64,000 bases of DNA from Setaria digitata (lineage: Eukaryota; Nematoda; Chromadorea; Rhabditida; Setariidae): positions 310,001 to 374,000 of the forward strand of contig RCAB01000012.1 of the NCBI GenBank assembly GCA_003640385.1, given 5' to 3'. The notes under the pieces were generated by a model, which was given only the letters and a program-made list of their open reading frames with translations, was not told the origin of the DNA and did not search any database. Positions 20,280 through 32,100 of this stretch are shown here, piece after piece (position 1 is the stretch's first letter; each line of letters opens with the position of its first letter). Made by a program: the position numbers and the translations under genes.

Positions 20280-22454
20280 ATGGTCGAGATTGATCCTAAT
20301 CCGGAGGAAGGTAAAAATAAGCTTCGTCACTATGACATTTGTTTTTACCATTATAAAGTAGTGGTTTGTTACGAAGTTAAAAGTGTGAATAAAACAACAG
20401 AAAGAAAATGAGGGGATAACAGCTTCCATGTTTAGATGTAATGAAAATAATTTATTTACACCCTGGTGATGTTCTTGGTGGTTGGACTGTTTTAGATAAA
20501 ATTGGTGAAGGTGGCTTTGGTGCTGTTTACTTGGTATGTTGTGTAAGGTTGTAATGATAATGATTAATCGACACATTTGCTTGTAACCCATCAACAGATG
20601 TAAAAGTTGTAAGAACCTTTGTTTTTTGCATTTTTCACTGATTTGAAAACAGTTTAGTTGCTTACAGGTAAGGGATAGCAAAGGAAACGAGTATGCTATG
20701 AAAACTGAAAGTATCAATGCAGTTGCTAAAGTAAATCTATTTAAGTCATTCTTTCACACAGCTAATAACCTAATTTTTATTGAAGGACTTACACATCGAT
20801 TTTGAAGCGAGTTTGAAGTTTCTTTCTCAGTAAATTAGTGAATAATGGTGGGGAGTCAAATGTTATTGAAGAATTTCCAAAAGATAAGGGTGAAGAAGGT
20901 TATGCGTACAGGTATTGAAAGCGGAGTATTATGTCTTGACAGAACTGAAGAGAGCAAAAGCAAAGCATTTCTGTGATATTTTGGATAGCGGTTTGGTTGG
21001 TGAAAATAAATATGTTGTAATGACACTAGTTGGACAAACTCTTACGGTGCGCACTATGTTACTTTCCTTTGTTCAATGAAAAAGAAATAAAATTAAATTT
21101 GGGCTTAATATTGGGATAAAAACTTAAAGGATTTGAGGAAACGCGATCCGACGCAGAAAATACAAAAATTCACGATGGGTTGTGCACTTTCAGTAGGTAT
21201 GAAATGTTTGGAAGCAATTGAGGAACTTCATAACATCGGGTAAGTAACAAGAAAACATAACTATTGGTACCTATCCGTATTTCTAAATTCTGGATCTTAA
21301 AAGCTAAGGAATACTCCAAGATTTATGTTGAAGATATTTGCACCGTGATATTAAACCCGGCAATTTTGCAATTGGTCGTAAAAACTTACGACAAATCTAC
21401 TTACTCGATTTTGGAATGTGTCGTAAATATCTTGATAATCAATCATCTGTACGTAATCCACGAAGGTCGGCTGGTTTTCGTGGCACTGTCAGGTAAGGCT
21501 AATTCATTTTTTGTTATACATAGGAATTAATTTTAAAAACAACCTTCGAAAATTTTTTAGAAAGAAAGAACCTCAGAAAGCGAGAGATGCTTCCTTGGTT
21601 TTAAATAATCAGTGATTAACTGCTTTTTACAGATATGCATCAATAAGCAGTCATATATCACGTGAGCAGTGTAGAAAAGACGATCTAGAAAGTTGGATGT
21701 ACCAACAAGTTTGTAGTCTCGACTTCATTCTGTCCCTAAAGATAATGAAGTTAAGAACGAGAATAAATGCAATTAGTCAATCCATTTTCAAAACAAATAA
21801 GTCCACGGATGAGCCGTACTGTTATCTGATGCAAAAAGCCATATGGTATAGCTTATTCCGTTTGGACTCTTTTCATTAAATTCAAAGTAATTGCACACTA
21901 GTATTTTTTCAATTTACTCTGATAAGAGATAAGGTGTCTGTTGTCTAATTACTTGACCTCATGCTTCTCTATCCTTATCACCATCATTGTCGAGATAAAG
22001 CATTTTTTCGGTTGAGTTAACAGTTGGTTATTTGCCATGGAAAAGTATGCAAGATAAAGATGAAGTGGGTCGCTGCAAGCAACTTTGTCGCAAAGATGAA
22101 TACATCAAGGAACTGTTCGGTGGCTGTCCAAGAGAATATATCACAATTATTAAAATTATCGATTCCACCAGGTTAACTCACGTTTATCATCTAGATGCAG
22201 GTTATGTTAATGAATGGTAACAAAGCAATCATATCTGCCTACCTACTGCTATCAACCTGATGGTATCTGTTTATTCTTATAATTATCTCAGGTACTACTC
22301 CAAACCAGATTACGGTAGGATAAAAGACTTACTGCAAGATGCATTACGTAATAACAACGTATCGGAATATCCCTATGATTGGGAAAAATATCTCGAACCC
22401 GAGCCTGTGAAAAGTACCGCAGGGAACGGAAGTCACAGCTTTGTAAACATATAA
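20280..22454 (+). CDS. Protein kinase of the TTBK / casein kinase 1-like group
   Basis: This is a Ser/Thr kinase of the tau-tubulin kinase branch of the CK1 group, which is expanded in nematodes. Nine exons (20280-20310, 20436-20533, 20668-20730, 20912-21046, 21130-21239, 21334-21492, 21633-21708, 22017-22171, 22292-22454) give 329 residues. Visible motifs in order are the glycine loop GEGGFGAVY, the ATP-binding Lys in YAMKTE, the catalytic loop [12 protein letters not shown], the metal-binding LLDFGMCRK, then GFRGTV and RYASISSH. The C-lobe has [15 protein letters not shown] and [14 protein letters not shown], and the protein ends shortly after [12 protein letters not shown]. All active-site residues are present, so an active enzyme is expected. 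The substrate is unknown. The junction between 21708 and 22017 leaves the block between DDLESW and LPWK two or more residues shorter than usual, so that boundary may be wrong. Confidence 0.88.
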
Positions 22455-24811
22455 TGGCAAACAACGGAATATAAGTATTGCTGTAAATTCTGTTTACAAT
22501 GTTTCTAATGGAAATGTAAATGAAATCTATTCCACAATCTTCGAGTAAAAAGACAGAAATAAAACAGAACTTGGGAAATAAGCAAATAAAGCGGTAACGA
22601 CATGAGTACAGTCGTTGAGAACTTCCGCGGAATGTTAATATGACTTTCGAGAAAAGTTGAATTGTAAGAATTTTTAGGCTTCTCTTGACACTTATTTAGG
22701 ACGTAAGATTCCGCTGAATCTTTTGTTATCATAAAAAAAGTTATCAGATGATTAAACAAATATCACTCTGCCTTTCCGAACGGATGCAAGTGAATGATTT
22801 ATCATTGGTTTAGTAACATTTTGAACATTCTCTTCCAGTTACAATTGCCATTACCATTGTCTTCACTTCTCCGTAGGATAACACCACCTGTACGTTCTAT
22901 TCCATCGTGTTTGTTTAGCTGCGTAAATTAAAGGCTTAAAGAGAAACAAACGATTAGTTGCCGAATGTAAACTTTGTCATTACACTATTATTCATATCCA
23001 TGTTATTCTTTCTGTGATTACCCTGATAAAAATTCCATGAATCTTGAAGGCTTGCTAAAACTATACTTAGATATCTATGCTAGATTTTTATGCCTGAAAC
23101 TGGAAATGAATCGCTTCGGGATCCAGTTTTTGGATTTCCAAATAGGCTATCATCAGTTTCAATTTATGGTGTCTAGAAGGGGTAGTAACGAAACGTAGTT
23201 TACCTGAAAGTGGTCATCATCACCACTAATTCAGAAAAAAAAAAAGAAAACTCGGCTAGACAGTCAGCCAGGCTTCTTATCGTCCAGAAGACTTAAGGTT
23301 ACACTTTGTTGATTTTACGGCTCGACCAGTATCAGGATCTGCTTAGTTCTAGTTTTCGGTGGATTGGTGACATCGTTGTTCTGCACTGCTTATCAACGGT
23401 AGCTCCCTTCGAGTTATAGATAGCCTTCTCTAGGGAAGTGGTAGGGTGGGCGATGGACAGAACATCCGGTACATTCGTATGTATGTGCTCTAATGATAGA
23501 TACGCACACTTATCGTATAAGCGGATGAAGTATTTGAGAATATTCTTCTTTTATGGCCAGTTATAATCACAATTTTTGACATTGTTCTGCCGACTTTACA
23601 AACCTCTCTTTGTCCATGTTGATCAGAAGACCGAAAGCACCCGACACATCTGAACTGCGCTGACCTTCGTTCGTCGCACTTAACGTTCCTCATCGATGTC
23701 TGTGTGTCAAGGTATGCCACTTATGTTTGGTTCGTCAGTGCTTCATGGTTGCTATCTTAATCATTTCTCAATTTATCTACTCTTTTTCTTTTTCTTTTTT
23801 AACACAGAATATCACGTAGAAAGAGCAAGAGAGGTGATGAACATACGTATTATATAGTAGAAGGGAAGTGATCAGAAGCAACACAGCTTGCGACATCAGT
23901 GATGCTGTCTGTGCCTATGAACGATGCAGTAGTGAGGAATCGTGCAACGAAATGCGTCATTGCAGTCAAGTTGAATCGAGTCCTTAGTTAGATTTATTTT
24001 TTTATCCGTGTGACTAATTCTTCAGTAATATATAGAGCTGAAAGTAATGTCATTAATTGGATTGGATCTTGAGGCTGTGAGTTATTCCGAAAAGATTTAT
24101 ATCTCAACAGACATGTTGTCTTTTCATTTGTACTACAACTTCAAGTGCAGCAGTGACCTGACTTGTATCTGTTTTATGATTATTCTAAATGAATTCTGTA
24201 AAATGGTGAAGAACTGTGGAAATACATCATGTAACCTACTTAAAGCGAAAGCGGAATCAGGCACTTTAATTAAATCTTCATTTGCGATTACTTTGTCATT
24301 CATTGTTTGATGAAAATTAAATTGATTTCCTTTCTTTTTCATGCAAAAAATAGCATTCAGTTATGCTGCTCATAGGAAATACATGTACTTTTCTTTAAGG
24401 TCATTATATACGACGTCGCTGTTTCGTCGCATTTTTTATCATATCGGGTTTTTTTCTCATTCGAGAGGGCTTGTTGTACAGTTCTTCGGATAAGAGACCA
24501 AAGGTTTGTATATTCACAGCTGAATTTTTGCCCTTTGTCAGTGGTCTTGCTATTATGGAATATAGGTTGGTAGGTGAATGGCATCAAACATATCAGGAGC
24601 ATATTATTAACCACTGAAATTTTGCAGCGCTTTACTAACGACAACCTGCATTAGCCGTGTTTTATTTTAAAATTAGTTGAACCATTCATCAATGGTTGTT
24701 TTTTTTTTTTAGATTAATGATCGTAAAAGTTTGGCCAGCAAAATATGTTTTTCCCCACTAACTCATTTCTTATTTCTTCAAATAGGCATAAAAAAAATAA
24801 AGTTTTTAATG
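22455..24811. other. Intergenic region, no convincing gene
   Basis: About 2.4 kb separates the kinase from the first recognised GlcNAc-transferase exon. It should contain the promoter and 5' exons of the latter, but I could not identify a membrane-anchor exon. Open frames at 22974-23198 and 24047-24310 lack recognisable residues and good splice sites. A possible retroelement remnant is listed separately. Confidence 0.45.
23410..23720 (-). pseudogene. Possible degenerate non-LTR reverse transcriptase fragment
   Basis: On the minus strand the frame around 23570-23650 reads SGAFGLLINMDKERFV. This resembles the block after the YADD motif of non-LTR reverse transcriptases, where GL.IN..K is typical. 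Frames are broken on both sides and no catalytic YADD box is seen, so at most this is an old, inactive remnant. The resemblance is short, and chance similarity cannot be excluded. Confidence 0.22.
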
Positions 24812-24894
24812 CAAAAATTATCCTATCATTCCAATTAAATGGAATAAACATTGAATGTTTATTCCATTTAATTGGAATGATAGGATAATTTTTG
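24812..24894. repeat. Perfect 83 bp palindrome (41 bp arms, 1-base spacer)
   Basis: Bases 24812-24852 are the exact reverse complement of 24854-24894, with a single g at 24853 between them. Homology stops abruptly at both ends. The structure ends 22 bases before the first recognised coding exon of the GlcNAc-transferase gene (24917). It would form a very stable hairpin in RNA from either strand. Confidence 0.97.
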
Positions 24895-24916
24895 GTTTTC
24901 TGATTGAAATTTTTAG

Positions 24917-27681
24917 AATTTATCATTCGATAACAATATAATACGGTCAGTGGTTACCGATTGGGAACCTATTGCTGTGGTTTTGGTTATGGCAGCAAAA
25001 AGAGAACGCGCGATCAGAAATCATTTGGATCAATTGATAAAGTATGTTTCTCATTTAGTATTTAACTAAATCAAAATAACAAGTTGTAAATGGAATTGTT
25101 AGATTAAGTGACTGTTCAGTATGAATGATCCATTATTGTAATTTTTCTACTGCTGAATAATTTCCACTTGCTTTCAGTTTTCTCCACATGAGCTTTTTTT
25201 TTTTTTTTTTTTTGATACTGCTACAGTTTTCGATGAAAGTACCTAATTTTTAAATAAATCTTAGGAAAGATATTTTTAAGTGGTGGATTTTCTTGAAAAT
25301 TTATTTGCAGGTGAATATGCTATGTTTATATGTGATATTCCCAACAGAAAGACTTACTGCGTTTAATGAAATGCGAAGAAGAAAATGATTTTATTTCTTG
25401 CAGATTACGACCTTCTTACGTTCAATTTCCTATTGTTATCAGCCAAGACGGTGATGATCCAGCGGTGACAGGAGCTATTTCATCTTTTATTAATGAGGAA
25501 AAGAAAATTAGCTTTATTCATGCAAGTTTATTTGCTTATAATGCGATTTATTTTTTTTCTTTTCACTTCTGACTACTGTTACTTGAATGTAAAGCAGTGG
25601 GAACAGTGAACGCGGGTAACAGTTATGACATCAGACTTATGACAAGCTGGGAAATTGCTGCATTAATGCATTATTGAGCTGTAGTTATTAGTTTGTTGTC
25701 TACTGTATGTTTAAATATTTTCCTTTTCAGCATAAAGAACAAGAAGAACCTCCTAATACTTTGGATACAGGTTCGAAAAATTATTATCGCATTGCACATC
25801 ATTACAAATGGGCCCTTGATAAGGTATTCTTGGAAATGAAGTACGATACAGCGATCATTACTGAAGGTTACCTTGTTCGCTGTTTCAGTTTTTTTCTTTT
25901 GTCGCTAAAGGTTTTCCACAAATCATTAATGTCTCGATATCTGAAAGACTATGTTTGCCATTTACTTTTGCTCAATAGCATCGATTCGTCCGACGTACTC
26001 CAGTTCCGTGATTTTCTAATTTTTCTTAGGGCTGTATCATAACATCGCGGAATTAAGTCCACTGATTATGGTATACTTTTTCGAGTTGCTTTATTTCAGC
26101 ATATGCTTTTCAGATGATCTTGATCTAGCTGAGGATTTTTTTTCTTATTTTGCTGCTTTAAAGACAATATTATTATTTGATGAAACAGTTTGGTGCATCA
26201 GTGCATGGAATGATAATGGAGGTGCTAACATCACTGATCGTAAGCATGGAGAAAAACTTTACAGAACTGATTTTTTTCCAGGCTTAGGTATTGTTTACTA
26301 TCCTCAAACTGTTTATATAAAATCTAAATTTATTTGTGCAGCTTCATAACTGGTATAATATAGTGTAGGTGACATATTCTATATTTATTCTAACGTTTTA
26401 TGTCTTATTTCAAGCATCTAAAAAGTCAGTAGTATCGATTAGCTAAGTGAAACCCTATTTGCCTGTATTGGATGCTGAGTCAAGTTCTATATACTCCTAT
26501 GATACTGATGGATTTCCTTCTTGCAGGATGGATGCTTACAGCGGAGTTGTGGAATGAATTATCGACCAGCTGGCCTGACAGGTACTGGGATGATTGGATG
26601 AGACGTCAAGATATACGCAAAGAAAGAGTTTGCATCCGACCAGAAGTTTCAAGAACTTCTCATAATAATGATCTAGCAGGAAAAGGTACAAGTGGGTAAG
26701 TAATTATGTAAAAGTGCTTCCTTTTTGTTCTTTCCAATATTTATTTCATTTTTACTCTTGAAAGAAAATTGTTTGCAGTGGACTGTACAAAAAATATCTG
26801 GCGTCCATTCGATTACCTGAAACAGCAGTTGATTTTTCAAAATTGGATTTAACCTATTTATTCAAAAATAGCTATGACAGGTCCGTATGTTCTTTTGATT
26901 TTCAGATTTTTATTTCCCAAAGCATTTGATATGTTACACCCTAGAGCATTAAACTTCAATTATATAAGCAATTTTTTTTAGTTTATTAAATCAGAAACTC
27001 TCAAATGCTATTGTATTATCAGTAGATGACTTTTTGAAAGGAAGTTTTTTTGGTTCTGGTCCTTTCATCATTGTGTATAGAACACCTAGGGAATATCGAC
27101 GTCTCGGAAAATTTGTCGGATTAATGCTCGATATCAGGGTAATTCCTTTTTGACATAAAAGCTAAAATGATCTGATTCCTGCTCTACGATTTTATGTCTT
27201 CTAAATAAATTGAGATTTTTTTTTAGGCAGTTCTTATATTCCAAATTCTAGAGATTTTGCAGTCTGGAATGCCGCGAACAGCATATTATGGCATTGTAAC
27301 TTTTATGTATAGCTCAAACCGTTTTTACGCGGCTCCAGGAAAGCTAAATCTTTCTGCGCATGATTTTGGTCTTCAACTTTCATCTGACTACTATAACGAA
27401 AATTGGGACAAAATGACGCGATATCTTGAATTCCAAGAAACATACTGCATACCAACGAAGTAAGATCCTTGATTTCATCATTTATTCTTTTATTTTCGTC
27501 ATCGATAAGCAAGTACAAAAGGACAGATTTTTTGTTATAGGCATGCATTGAATTGTTTAAATGAGGGGAATTTAGGTTTGTCGGACGCTGTGACCCGAAA
27601 GATCCTGATCTTATTGCATGGTTCACCAAGAAAAGATTACTGAAAAGACTGAAGCATTGGGGTGAAATGATTGTGAACTAA
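24917..27681 (+). CDS. MGAT1: Alpha-1,3-mannosyl-glycoprotein 2-beta-GlcNAc-transferase (GnT-I), 5' incomplete
   Basis: The enzyme adds the first GlcNAc to the alpha-1,3 mannose of Man5 N-glycans in the medial Golgi, opening the path to complex and paucimannose glycans. C. elegans has three such genes (gly-12, gly-13, gly-14). Nine exons are found: 24917-25041, 25404-25521, 25731-25866, 26114-26287, 26527-26695, 26779-26880, 26982-27138, 27227-27459 and 27576-27681, giving about 439 residues. Family signatures are FPIVISQDG, YYRIAHHYKWAL, the metal-binding ITEDDLDLAEDFF split across two exons, CISAWNDNG, LYRTDFFPGLGWML, WDDWMRR, CIRPEVSRT and TAYYGIVTF. The last exon adds a basic tail of about 35 residues. 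The N-terminal cytoplasmic tail, transmembrane anchor and stem are not identified, so upstream exons are missing. The second exon appears to end at a GC donor (gcaagt at 25522). Confidence 0.93.
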
Positions 27682-28373
27682 GTGAATAAGAAGGATACAC
27701 AAAATTGTTACGGGTATCTTATTATGGGTAATGGTGAAACGTTAATCACTAATTCCAAGATTATATCTCATTTCTGGATACTAATTACTTATGTAAGGAA
27801 ATTTTATTTTTTTACATCCTTTTATTTTTGTATACATAGCTGTATAGCACATACCAATGTTAGAAATTTGTGTTGCAGGAATACATGGGACATTTTCTTC
27901 AATTATGGATTTTTTTTTATTTTATGCAAACCAATTTTTTCTCCTTAGAAGAATTGTTATTAGTTTTTGTAAAAAAAAAGTATAACTTGTTACATGGAAT
28001 AATGCAATTAGCCAAGCTTTCTTCACCCTTCCTAAAGTACTGGACTGCTTGAAACTTTCAAACTACATAGTAAATTTAAAATTCTTAGTCCTGCTATTCC
28101 GATTATCTATAAAATTATTCCTCTGAATGTTTATAGCATTTGCTGAACAAATATCTTTTGTATTTCTGAACATCATATAGCTAGTGAGTTAGATGAAAAT
28201 AGCAATCTAGTGAAATCTAATGATACCGGATCCGTGATGTTAGGTGTACTTAAGAACTGTTCACATCGTACGTTGACTTTATCGAGTTGATCCAAGGAAT
28301 TTCGCGAATTATTTCGCTTCATCGTTCTCGAAAATTTATTTTCGTTTTTTCATTATTCCAGCATAATTGTTAA
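27682..28373. other. Intergenic, nothing recognised
   Basis: AT-rich sequence after the GnT-I stop codon. Two short overlapping open frames (27682-27948 and 27870-28052) are low complexity and rich in Phe and Tyr, as expected by chance in T-rich DNA. Confidence 0.5.
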
Positions 28374-29198
28374 CTTATGTTTTAGTTCTGAAAACTCGGT
28401 ATTTGTTTCCAGTGATTACCCTTAAAATCAGTTAATGTTTCAGGTTTTTGCTCATTCTGTGATATGTTTTCAATGTCATCTTTCCTTTGTTCCGGTGATA
28501 CATTACAGGGCTCCTAATTTGAGCGATAGATTGTCCTTAAATTCCCGAAACACCATTAATTATCTTCCTATATATTTACGGTATGATGCAGTTACGCTCT
28601 TGTATCATGCAGATTGGTCACTACCAGCCTCATTTGTGGTTGCTTCATAGTCACATGATGCTAATCTAACTTGAGTGTAATAATTTAAGTCGCTTCCTAG
28701 CTCTTTCGTCATATATATGTCCTCATCAATTTTCATATTTAATGAAAGCAGGGATATCTCTGGAAATGTTGCCGTAGTTTTTGGAGCACATTACCAGGAC
28801 GACTAGACCCATAACAACCAATAAATTGATTTTTACTGGATAAATATTCTGAATTTCTGAATAGCCCTAACTGCTTCCTCAATAAACATTTAAATTTTTA
28901 CTAGACGGGAAAAGATGAGGACTAGAACTAACTCTAAAAGATGGAAGTTTCTGAAAACTACAAAATTTTACTACCTTTAAACTGTATGGAGTTGTAGAAT
29001 TGTGTTTTATAATTATTCTACTTCTTTCCCATGCATCTTGCTCTTCATTTCGTGGCATAATTGAATTGAGCTATGACTTTAAAGTTCATTTAAAACAATA
29101 AATAACTCCACATATCCCCGATATTTTCCAGTGACTAGTGCAATTTAAAAAAGTATGTTTTAGTTCTGGATACCGAGTTTTCAGAACTAAAACATAAG
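28374..29198. mobile_element. 825 bp segment bounded by exact 29 bp inverted repeats (MITE-like)
   Basis: Bases 28374-28402 are the exact reverse complement of 29170-29198. The right end also carries a second 15 bp copy at 29154-29168 that pairs with 29182-29196 as a local hairpin. The interior has one open frame (28435-28650) without recognised domains. No clear target-site duplication flanks the ends. The form suggests a nonautonomous DNA transposon or foldback element; that class is inference, since no transposase and no second copy are seen in this window. Confidence 0.5.
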
Positions 29199-32100
29199 AT
29201 TTTCACGGAAGGTACTATAAATGATGCCCATCAGTATTCATAAAAAACAGAACAATTAGTTCAAATGAATTGCAGTGAAATATTTACCACACCTTTACTG
29301 CCTAGTTCGCGCTCGTGCAATCTTGACACTTGATTACTAAAACTCATTTAAAAAACGAGTTCGTCACTACTTTTTTTAATGAAATGAAAGGGATAATAAT
29401 ATTAACAATTATTTCCGAAAAAAATTTTTTTTCTATAAAACTAAAATTACTTCTTAACTTGATTTGCTTACGCACTATACATTATAGTTCTAATTGCCTG
29501 ATTTATGCTACAGCAGCTATTCCTTATCATTTTCAAAAATGATCATCGGGGAACGTTTCCTCCCCGTTCACATTCCTATTGCTGTTTCTAGCTAAAAAGG
29601 AACAGGCTGAAAAAGATATCTGTTACAACGTTTTTCAGCGGTTCTTCGACTAATGCACATTCTTCCAGCCTTCCCCAAATTTAAGAGGAGAAAAAAGTGG
29701 GTCGGTCCTTTTCACTAAATGTTTGTTTACCCACATCTTACCCACCGCTGTCCCAAAAAAGAGGGAGTTGTTTGTCACTACGGAATGAAAGCGTTACTTA
29801 ACAATCACCACTCTTTTTTGATGTGATCCGAAAATGTATAAGGAAGCAACCCCAAGTACTTTAAAACCCAGGTTCTGCTCCTGGTAGTTGTCTGATACAG
29901 AGAGAAAAACTCTATAATAATATGTTATCAGCAATATCTACCCTGGCAAGGCCCAGCAGTCATTACTTGTTATCTGTCCCTTACCAGTTGCTCTCTTCCA
30001 AAATTTTCATATTTCAGCTAGAAGTTCCGGTTTACTTTATTCACAGATAGCGAAGATTCCCACAATTCGCAGTAAAATAATAGTCTTACCACAGTTTGAT
30101 CGATTCAGTTATATCAAATAAACACTGTTATGATTACTTCTATTCCAGTTCTCAGTTCAGGTGGAATTAGTTCATTCGAAACTTCTTCAGGAACAGCACA
30201 GACGTACACCGAGCATCACGTGACAACAGACGTGAATGTACATATTGCTAGACATGTACATTTCAGTTATTTCATCCCAGCCATTTCTACTAACAGTGTC
30301 GTCATGAATCAATGAAGAAACAGACACCCAACAAAACTCATCAACCAACGCCTCCGATAAACCAGACCGATGGACTACAAGTTTCCATACTGGAAAATTA
30401 ACTTCCGCAACCTTGATTATGCCATTATGCAAATTCTTTTTCCCCATGCACTAATGTTGAACACATTGTACAGAAGTTGTTAGCTTCGATGCCAGGTTGT
30501 CATCAGAGGCATTACTTCCGAGTAAGAATTTCAGGCCAAACTTATGTAGACAAAGATCTGTCAATTTTCTTGTCTGTTTACCACTGTGTTAGTGAAAAGC
30601 TGTGACTTGATTTCCGCGGCGCTTTTCACTTTTGCTGGTCATTATTTTGTAATGTATGATAATACACTAATTGTTCCACTGAGGATCATTCTTTTTCGAA
30701 ATTGAATTTTGCTGCTGCGAAAGATTTGCCTTTGGAAAAGACTGAATTTGTAACATCCGAAATAATTGCGTGAACTTTTACAACTTTATCAGTTACCGCT
30801 AGGATACGGTATTATTCGATTTCGCTTTCTGTCCCTTCCATATCTCGGCTCGTGACTGTTGCCGATGTAATATTTGTGTTGTTTTCTGCAATAGTTATGT
30901 TCTTATGAATACGTGTCTATCAATTTCAGAAATTGATTGAGGGATTATACTTTTAAGAGTTTTGAATTGAAGATATATTTCCCTCGAAGTGTAATGATAA
31001 ACGGTTGGTTATACCGTTGTTTGCTGGTAAGACGGCATATCGAATGGGTAGATGCAAAAAAATGAGTGTATGGGTATCAGTACAATGCTTCATGCCTTCT
31101 TTCAGAAAAGTTGATAATGACAGTCTAATCTAGTCTAATCGCTAGCTGTAATGAATAAGATAGCTCTCGATAATAATTGATATAAAAGCAATTTGACCAA
31201 ACAGACGATGGCATTTCTCCTCTTCTCGATAACTTCATCCTTATTCTTCCTCTGAAACATCATTTCTGTCGTATTGTGACCACTACATGGACATCCGAAC
31301 AGCCAGCAGTAAAGAAGTGGGAAAAGTACGATGTATATCTAAAATGAGGAATCCTAAGCTTCACCTTCAGTGGGTGATGGATAATCCTATTGAAAAGTGC
31401 ATACTTGCATACATAGCAATGCTTTCATTACTACGCCATCGATGGAATCCAAATGAATTGGTTCTGGCAACGGTGAATTCTCTTTACTGGAATAGACAGT
31501 GATACCATAACAAGATTCTGAATCCATTTTGATTGTGGACTACTTCGAGGATCGTCTACTTGGCATTAAAGAAAGAAGGAGTCAGATGCTTTCACGGCTA
31601 GCAATACATCAACAATTAGATTCATCGTCTGCTGACAATCAGAAGCATTCTCGAACTACTAGATTTTTTTTGCACTAATCTATTAATGTAACTAATCTTG
31701 AATAGTCATGAGCAAAGTGGCTTCAAAAATGATTTCCTCATTTCGAGTCGAACCCAAAAATCACAGTCGATGAACCGTTTCCCTCTTTTCCTTGCAACTA
31801 CGATATCCACCATTGTAACGCACATTTAATAATGTCAAGAAAATTATGCAAATTCTGTTATAATTAAAAAAAAAAACCTTTCTCTGCCATTTTTTTTTCT
31901 GAAACCTAAAGTCTTTACCTTTGTGAGCCCAAAAAAACTTTCTGATTTTATTTTTGCAGACGAGTGTTAGTTATGAAGGCCCTTCATTTCATTATTACAT
32001 TCACTAGTCATACCTTGAAGGTACTATCTGTAAAGAGAAGGATTGACCTTACAGTATATGATTAGTTTTCTCTTAGCACATGAATTCTGATAGGTCGTTT

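Noticed and set aside
20217..20717. 166-codon open frame on the minus strand
   Set aside because: It lies antisense to the first kinase exons and is rich in His, Gln and Ile. It mirrors the kinase coding strand and has no recognisable features.
24047..24310. Open frame that could have been the GnT-I membrane-anchor exon
   Set aside because: It has no single transmembrane helix of the expected form and no donor that matches the phase of the exon at 24917.
30187..30447. 86-codon minus-strand frame with Cys-rich end
   Set aside because: No splice partners, no homology I recognise, and an overlapping open frame on the other strand; length is within chance expectation.
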